From JAAZNF01 sp964561025 (GTDB taxonomy: Bacteria > Myxococcota > B64-G9): a DNA stretch of 64,000 bases. A model generated the notes under the pieces. It was not told where the DNA came from, searched no databases, and saw only the letters and a list, made by a program, of their open reading frames with translations. Positions within the stretch are counted from its first letter, which is position 1; each line of letters opens with the position of its first letter. Where the stretch lies: assembly GCA_964561025.1 (NCBI GenBank), contig CAZLNM010000012.1:1-64000 (forward strand). Direction: 5' to 3'. Positions 59,670-64,000 of the stretch are shown piece by piece. A program made the translations under genes and the position numbers.

Positions 59670-60561
59670 ACGGAGCCTCCGTCTGTGCCAGAAAACCCGC
59701 CAGCATGTCGGCGCCGCTGGAGGCGCCGACTCCCATCAAGGCCTCGAGCGTCGAGCGCCCGAGATTCGGCCAGGCGGTGGCCAGGGTCGAGAGCGGCAAC
59801 ACGAAGAATCCCGCGGCCGCCTCGCGCAACATGGCCCGGCCGGCCGCGGTGGTCGCGTCGGGGGAAAAATCCGATAGCGCCTCACCCAGGCGCCGGGCAC
59901 CGGGCAGGCCCAGCGTGCGGGCCGCCGCCGCGGCGCCCGCCAGAATGTCGTCTCCGCTGGGTGTCGAGCCGCTGCCGAGGCCCAAGAGCCCGTGGACGGC
60001 TTCCTCCAGCCGGGCCTCGTGGCCGGGCGCGAGGCCACGCAGGCCGGTGGTGAGCTCTTCGAGCATGGCGCGCAACCGGTCGAGCTCGACCTCTCCGAAG
60101 GTCGGTAGGCTCTCGGGGCCTGGCCGAAGCCGCGACATTGGCGCGACGCCGAGGATCGCCCGCGTGCGCGCGGGCAGCGCGTCCATCGCCAGCGTGGGGC
60201 AAGCCGGGGACGGCCGCGAACGGTGCGCGGCCGGCCGCTGGTCCTGCATGGGTACGAATAGGTCCTGGCCCGGGCCATCGAGGAGCCAGCGCTCCCGGCT
60301 CCCGTCGAGGTGGAAAAGCTCGAGACAGGCCCCGTCGATACGAACGGCACTGCCGGGATCCGGGAGGCGCGCGCACTCGGGGAGCCGCAGCCCGCGGGGG
60401 ACCAGCGCCCGGTCGTGCGAGAGCAGCACCAGTTCCTCGCCATCTTCACAAGCGACCAGCGCGCTGTGGGTGCTCCGGCTCACCACCCGGCCCGAAAAAG
60501 CCGCACGCCGTGAGCGAAAGCGCCCGTCGAAGGTCCGGCAGCAGGGGTGAGAATGCCTCAA
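59662..60561 (-). CDS. DUF2877 protein, YlbF/AllH-like
   Basis: 299 residues from a TTG at 60561, with AAGGGG six bases upstream; no better ATG gives the full family length. Conserved DUF2877 motif GLGSGSTPSGDDILAG (near 195-210). The N-terminal half has a beta-rich region (ALVACEDGEELVLLSHDRALVPRGLRLP). The third subunit of the E. coli oxamate carbamoyltransferase set (AllH) belongs here. It begins three bases after the molybdenum-subunit stop. Confidence 0.82.
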   Translation of the reverse strand: MRHSHPCCRTFDGRFRSRRAAFSGRVVSRSTHSALVACEDGEELVLLSHDRALVPRGLRLPECARLPDPGSAVRIDGACLELFHLDGSRERWLLDGPGQDLFVPMQDQRPAAHRSRPSPACPTLAMDALPARTRAILGVAPMSRLRPGPESLPTFGEVELDRLRAMLEELTTGLRGLAPGHEARLEEAVHGLLGLGSGSTPSGDDILAGAAAAARTLGLPGARRLGEALSDFSPDATTAAGRAMLREAAAGFFVLPLSTLATAWPNLGRSTLEALMGVGASSGADMLAGFLAQTEAPYA

Positions 60562-60564
60562 GGC

Positions 60565-62895
60565 CTACCCCTTGGCGCGTTTCTCTCGGAGGGCCGCGCG
60601 GACCTTCTCGGCGGTCAGCGGCATCTCCTGGATGCGAATGCCGCACGCCGCGTACAGCGCGTTGGCCAGCGCGGCCGGAGTGGGGATCATGGTGTGCTCG
60701 CCGATGCCGCGGGCGCCCAGGGGGCCGTCCTGCTGCGGCGTCTCGACGAAGCTCGCCTCCATCGCCGCCGGGACGTCCAGGGCGGTGGGGATCTTGTAGT
60801 CCACCAGGTTGGCGTTCTGGGCCTTGCCGGTCAGAAGGTCGAGCTTGAGTTCTTCCATCAGGCCGGTGCCCAGCCCCTGGATCACCCCGCCGTAGGTCTG
60901 GCCCAGGATCAGCCCCTGGTTGACCACCTGGCCCACGTCGTAGCAGGCCACCACGCGATCCACCTGGATGTGGCCGGTGTCCGGGTCCACGCTGATCTCC
61001 ACGCCCTGGGCGCCGAAGGTCCACTTGGCCACCGGCTTTTCGCTCTGGCTGGTCTGGGGGTCGAGGAACAGCAGCCCCTCGGGGACATGGTGGGCGGCGG
61101 CCGCCACCGGCCCGCCGATGACGTGGCCGTCGGGGAACTGGTACCCCATCACCAGCCGCGTGATGGGCACGCGCCCCTCGCCGCCGGTGTCCACCACCTG
61201 TCCATCCTTGAGCGTAAGCCGGGCGACCGGCACGCCCAGCACCTGAGAAGCCGTCTCGAAGAGCTGGGCCTTGCACTTCTCGGCCGCCTTGAGGATGGCG
61301 TTGCCGGTGGCCCAGGTCTGGCGCGAGGCCACCGTCTGCCAGTCGTAGGGCGACAGGTCCGTGTCGGGCAGGTTGCGCACCCGGACCTGCTCGACGGGGA
61401 GGTTCAAGGCCTCGGCCGCGAACTGGGCCGCCACCGTCCGCAGGCCCTGCCCGTAGTCGATGCCCGAGACCAGGACCTCCAGCACCCCGTCCTCGCAGAA
61501 CTTGAGGAGCACCGAGCTGGCCGCGTCGTTCGGCATGGCGGGGGCCTTGACCGCACAGGCCAGGCCGCGGCCACGCAACCGGCCCGGGCGCGGCGCGAGC
61601 GGCTCGGAGAAGGCCTGGGCCACCTGCTGGATGCACTGGTCCACCCGGCCGGAGTGTTCGTCGAGGAGCTGGCCGGTCACGGTGCGCTTGCCGGGGCCCA
61701 GGCAGTTCTTCAGGCGGAAGGAGATGGGGTCCTCACCGATCTCGTGGGCCACCATGTCCATCTGCTGTTCCAGCGCCCAGTGGATCTCCTGCATGCCGAA
61801 GCCGCGGTAGGCCGAGCCCACCGGCCGGTTGGTGTACACCCCGATGGAGTCGCCCCACACGTTGGGGAACTCGTAGGCCCCGCCGCAGGTGTATCCCGCC
61901 GCGCGCACCACGTTCACGCCGTAACCGCCGTAGGCCCCGCAGTCCCACAGGTAGTGCATGCGCTGGGCTACCACCTTGCCCTGTCGGTCCACCCCGGTGG
62001 TGAGCGTCGCTACCAGCCCCTGGCGCACCACTGCGGCGTAGAACTCCTCCGCCCGGGTGAGCACCAGCCGCACCCAGCGCCCCGGGACGCGCATGGCCAG
62101 CGCGGTCACGATCGGCTCCAGGTTGATGCCCGCCTTGCCGCCGAAGCCGCCGCCGACCTGGGGCACCATCACCCGCACGTCGCCGTGGCTCAGGCCGAAG
62201 CAGGCGCACAGCAGGTGGCGCACGGTAAACGGGCTCTGGGCCGAGGTGAGCACCTCCAGCTTGCCCGAGAGATCCATGCGCGCGGCGCTGCCGTGGACCT
62301 CCATGGGGACGTGCTGCACCTGCGGCACGATGAAGGTGTTCTCCACCACGCGGGCCGCCGTCTTCAGGGCCGCGTGGTAGTCGCCCTTGCGGACCTTGAG
62401 GTGGTTGCAGATGTTGGTGCCGGCCTGCGGCGTGATCCACGGCACGACCTGGTACTTTCCCAGGTCCGGGTGGACCAACGGGGCGTCGGGCTGGATGCCC
62501 TGGCGCACGTCGAACAGGGCCGGCAACGGCTCGTACTCCACCCGCACCAGCTCGGCGGCTTCCCGGGCCGCCTCCGGGCTCTCGGCCGCCACCGCCGCCA
62601 CCGGATCGCCCACGAAGCGGACCCGGTCGGTGGCGAAGACGGTCTGGTCCTTGAGGTAGATGCCCACGTGGAAGGGGAAGTCGCGGCCCGAGGCCACCGC
62701 CCGCACCCCGGCCACGTTCAGGGCGCGGGAGAGGTCCACCTCGCGCACGCGGGCGTGGGGATGGGGCGAGCGCACCACCTGGGCGTACAGCATGCGCGGC
62801 AGTTTCACGTCGGCGAGGTAGCGGGCGGCGCCGGTGACCTTCTCCAGCCCGTCCACCCGCAAGACGTCCTGACCCACCCAACGTCCCTGGCTCAT
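60565..62895 (-). CDS. Xanthine-dehydrogenase-family molybdopterin-binding subunit
   Basis: 776 residues. Large subunit of a molybdenum hydroxylase. Early domain ALD-type (GQDVLRVDGLEKVTGAARYLADVKLP). Molybdopterin contacts: GGGFGGKAGINLEP, RGFGMQEIHWA, and the C-terminal GARGIGEHTMIPTP with the catalytic Glu. The substrate is not fixed by these motifs: xanthine or hypoxanthine is likeliest given the allantoin-pathway neighbours, while nicotinate or another N-heterocycle is possible. The ATG overlaps the iron-sulphur subunit stop (ATGA). Confidence 0.9.
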   Translation of the reverse strand: MSQGRWVGQDVLRVDGLEKVTGAARYLADVKLPRMLYAQVVRSPHPHARVREVDLSRALNVAGVRAVASGRDFPFHVGIYLKDQTVFATDRVRFVGDPVAAVAAESPEAAREAAELVRVEYEPLPALFDVRQGIQPDAPLVHPDLGKYQVVPWITPQAGTNICNHLKVRKGDYHAALKTAARVVENTFIVPQVQHVPMEVHGSAARMDLSGKLEVLTSAQSPFTVRHLLCACFGLSHGDVRVMVPQVGGGFGGKAGINLEPIVTALAMRVPGRWVRLVLTRAEEFYAAVVRQGLVATLTTGVDRQGKVVAQRMHYLWDCGAYGGYGVNVVRAAGYTCGGAYEFPNVWGDSIGVYTNRPVGSAYRGFGMQEIHWALEQQMDMVAHEIGEDPISFRLKNCLGPGKRTVTGQLLDEHSGRVDQCIQQVAQAFSEPLAPRPGRLRGRGLACAVKAPAMPNDAASSVLLKFCEDGVLEVLVSGIDYGQGLRTVAAQFAAEALNLPVEQVRVRNLPDTDLSPYDWQTVASRQTWATGNAILKAAEKCKAQLFETASQVLGVPVARLTLKDGQVVDTGGEGRVPITRLVMGYQFPDGHVIGGPVAAAAHHVPEGLLFLDPQTSQSEKPVAKWTFGAQGVEISVDPDTGHIQVDRVVACYDVGQVVNQGLILGQTYGGVIQGLGTGLMEELKLDLLTGKAQNANLVDYKIPTALDVPAAMEASFVETPQQDGPLGARGIGEHTMIPTPAALANALYAACGIRIQEMPLTAEKVRAALREKRAKG

Positions 62896-63383
62896 GGCCG
62901 CCTCCCTTGGGCGCCGGCCCGCATCTCCTGGGCGGCCGCCTGGACGGCGTCCAGGATCTGGCGGTAACCGGTGCAGCGGCACAGGTTCCCCGAGAGCGCC
63001 GTGCGCACTTCTTCTTCCGTCGGGTCGGGATTCTCCAAGAGCAGCGACAGCGCCGTCATGATCATGCCCGGGGTGCAGAACCCGCACTGCACCGCCTGGT
63101 GGGCCAGGAAGGCCTTCTGCAACGGGTGCAAGGCGCCGGGGCGCCCCAGCCCCTCGATGGTGGTCACCTCGTGCCCGTCGGCCTCGGCCGCCAGCACCAG
63201 GCAGGCGTTGACGGCCTTGCCGTCGAGCAGCACCACGCAGGCGCCGCACTCGCCCTCGTTGCAACCCTCCTTGGCGCCCGTCAGATCGAGCCGCTCGCGC
63301 AGCATCGAAAGCAGACTCTCGTCGGGCGCCACCTCGAGCGACTCCGCTTGACCGTTCACCTTGAGCCGGATGGGGATCGCCAT
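62892..63383 (-). CDS. Xanthine-dehydrogenase-family [2Fe-2S] subunit
   Basis: 163 residues. Electron-transfer subunit with a plant-type cluster (CNEGECGACVVLLDGKAVNAC) and an alpha-helical second cluster domain (QCGFCTPGMIM and NLCRCTGY). The ATG at 63383 has GGAGGAA ahead. It follows the FAD subunit by 14 bases and is coupled to the molybdenum subunit. Confidence 0.94.
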   Translation of the reverse strand: MAIPIRLKVNGQAESLEVAPDESLLSMLRERLDLTGAKEGCNEGECGACVVLLDGKAVNACLVLAAEADGHEVTTIEGLGRPGALHPLQKAFLAHQAVQCGFCTPGMIMTALSLLLENPDPTEEEVRTALSGNLCRCTGYRQILDAVQAAAQEMRAGAQGRRP

Positions 63384-63397
63384 GGGTATTCCTCCGT

Positions 63398-64000
63398 TCA
63401 GGCCGCGCCCAGGGCCCGCACCGCGCGATGGAGCAGCACTCCGACCATCTCGCGCCGGTAGGCCGCCGTCCCGCGCACGTCGTCGATGGGCCGGGCCGCC
63501 GCCATGGCCGCCTCGGCGGCGGCGTTCGCCCCCGACGGCCCGTGCTGGTCGAGGAGACGTTCCGCCTCGGGCGCCCGGCGCGGGGTGGGGGCCACGCTGA
63601 GCAGCGCCACCCGGTGCCGGGGGCTGCGCTGCGGCAGCTCGGTCAGCAACACCGCCACCGTGGCGATGTCCACGCCCTGCCGGCGGCTGAGCCGGCCCAG
63701 CTCGGCGCGGCCTCCGGCCAAGGCCGCTGGGATCTCCACGGCCAGAGCCAGCTCGCCGCTCGCGAGCGAGGTCTGGCCGGGCCCGACGAAAAACTCGTGG
63801 ATGGGGATCCGGCGCGGTCCGGCCGGTCCAACGCACAGCACCGTCGCGTCCAGGCACAAGAGCGCCGCGGCGGTGTCCGCGCAGGGCGAGGCGTTGCAGA
63901 TGTTGCCCACCACGGTGGCCCGGTTGCGCAGCGGGTAGGAGCCCAGGGCCGAGGCGCACAGCGATAGCGCCGAAAAACGCTGGTGCACGGCAGGGTGCGC
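63398..64000 (-). CDS. FAD-binding subunit of the molybdenum hydroxylase, 5' end outside window
   Basis: About 200 residues of the C-terminal part, open to the window edge. Contains the CO-dehydrogenase flavoprotein signature LGSYPLRNRATVVGNICNASPCADTAAALL, then an ADP-binding and C-terminal alpha/beta domain. It passes electrons from the 2Fe-2S subunit to NAD+ or another acceptor. The true start and any upstream regulator lie beyond position 64000. A GTG at 63988 falls inside the conserved domain and is not a start. Confidence 0.9.
   Translation of the reverse strand, partial: AHPAVHQRFSALSLCASALGSYPLRNRATVVGNICNASPCADTAAALLCLDATVLCVGPAGPRRIPIHEFFVGPGQTSLASGELALAVEIPAALAGGRAELGRLSRRQGVDIATVAVLLTELPQRSPRHRVALLSVAPTPRRAPEAERLLDQHGPSGANAAAEAAMAAARPIDDVRGTAAYRREMVGVLLHRAVRALGAA

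Overview
The window is about 64 kb of very GC-rich chromosome. It most resembles Myxococcota (former Deltaproteobacteria). Evidence for this: a MYXO-CTERM-like tail (Gly-Gly-Cys-Gly-Cys, then a hydrophobic segment and an Arg/Lys end) on a secreted protein; MopE-type Cys/Asp lipoproteins; long Asp/Gly/Ala linkers on exported proteins; many FHA, TPR and PEGA proteins; and a sigma-54-type promoter before a type III secretion gene. This placement is inferred from gene content; no rRNA or tRNA gene was found.

Layout. 1-4.4 kb: housekeeping run rplY(partial)-pth-rpsF-rpsR-rplI-dnaB plus a response regulator. 4.5-8.7 kb (minus): HtrA protease-thiD-small membrane protein, then a glycosyltransferase coupled to a Fis-type regulator. 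8.8-11.4 kb (plus): PfkB sugar kinase, HU and a PEGA lipoprotein. 11.5-21.5 kb (minus): ispH, yraN, a zinc-ribbon membrane protein, ftsY, smc, a TPR protein and a rhomboid protease. 21.7-27.6 kb: exported phosphatase, GPH sugar transporter, RidA, a TonB-dependent receptor and its lipoprotein. 27.8-34.2 kb: murA with Asp in place of the catalytic Cys, an orphan SctV-TPR-FHA operon behind a sigma-54-like promoter, a divergent FHA/zinc-ribbon protein and a cyclic-nucleotide-binding protein. 34.3-35.5 kb: an AAA_14/DUF4143 ATPase with tandem operators over its promoter. 35.7-42.5 kb: surface or exported proteins (two beta-helix proteins, a PHP-type hydrolase, a MopE/FGE-like lipoprotein). 42.6-53.1 kb: a chemoreceptor translationally coupled to a 2,620-residue lipoprotein. 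53.1-55.7 kb: plsB. 55.8-64 kb (minus): a tight operon of xanthine-dehydrogenase-family subunits, FdrA/DUF1116/DUF2877 (oxamate carbamoyltransferase-like) and a cyclase-family hydrolase, running off the right edge.

The most unusual locus is the chemoreceptor-giant lipoprotein pair at 42.6-53.1 kb. The giant protein has, in order, a lipobox signal peptide, a TolB/PD40-type beta-propeller, a TPR array, a CHAT-like domain that has lost both catalytic residues, a second TPR array, and a C-terminal CHAT (caspase-like) domain with an intact His/Cys dyad. It reads as a tandem pseudoprotease/protease on an envelope-anchored scaffold, co-expressed with a transducer. The second locus of note is the SctV-TPR-FHA operon, which has a good -24/-12 element and a perfect 13-bp dyad where an enhancer-binding protein would sit. 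The third is the purine-catabolism-like operon at the right end.

No intergenic gap exceeds about 205 bases. I saw no insertion sequence, CRISPR array, rRNA, tRNA or prophage.
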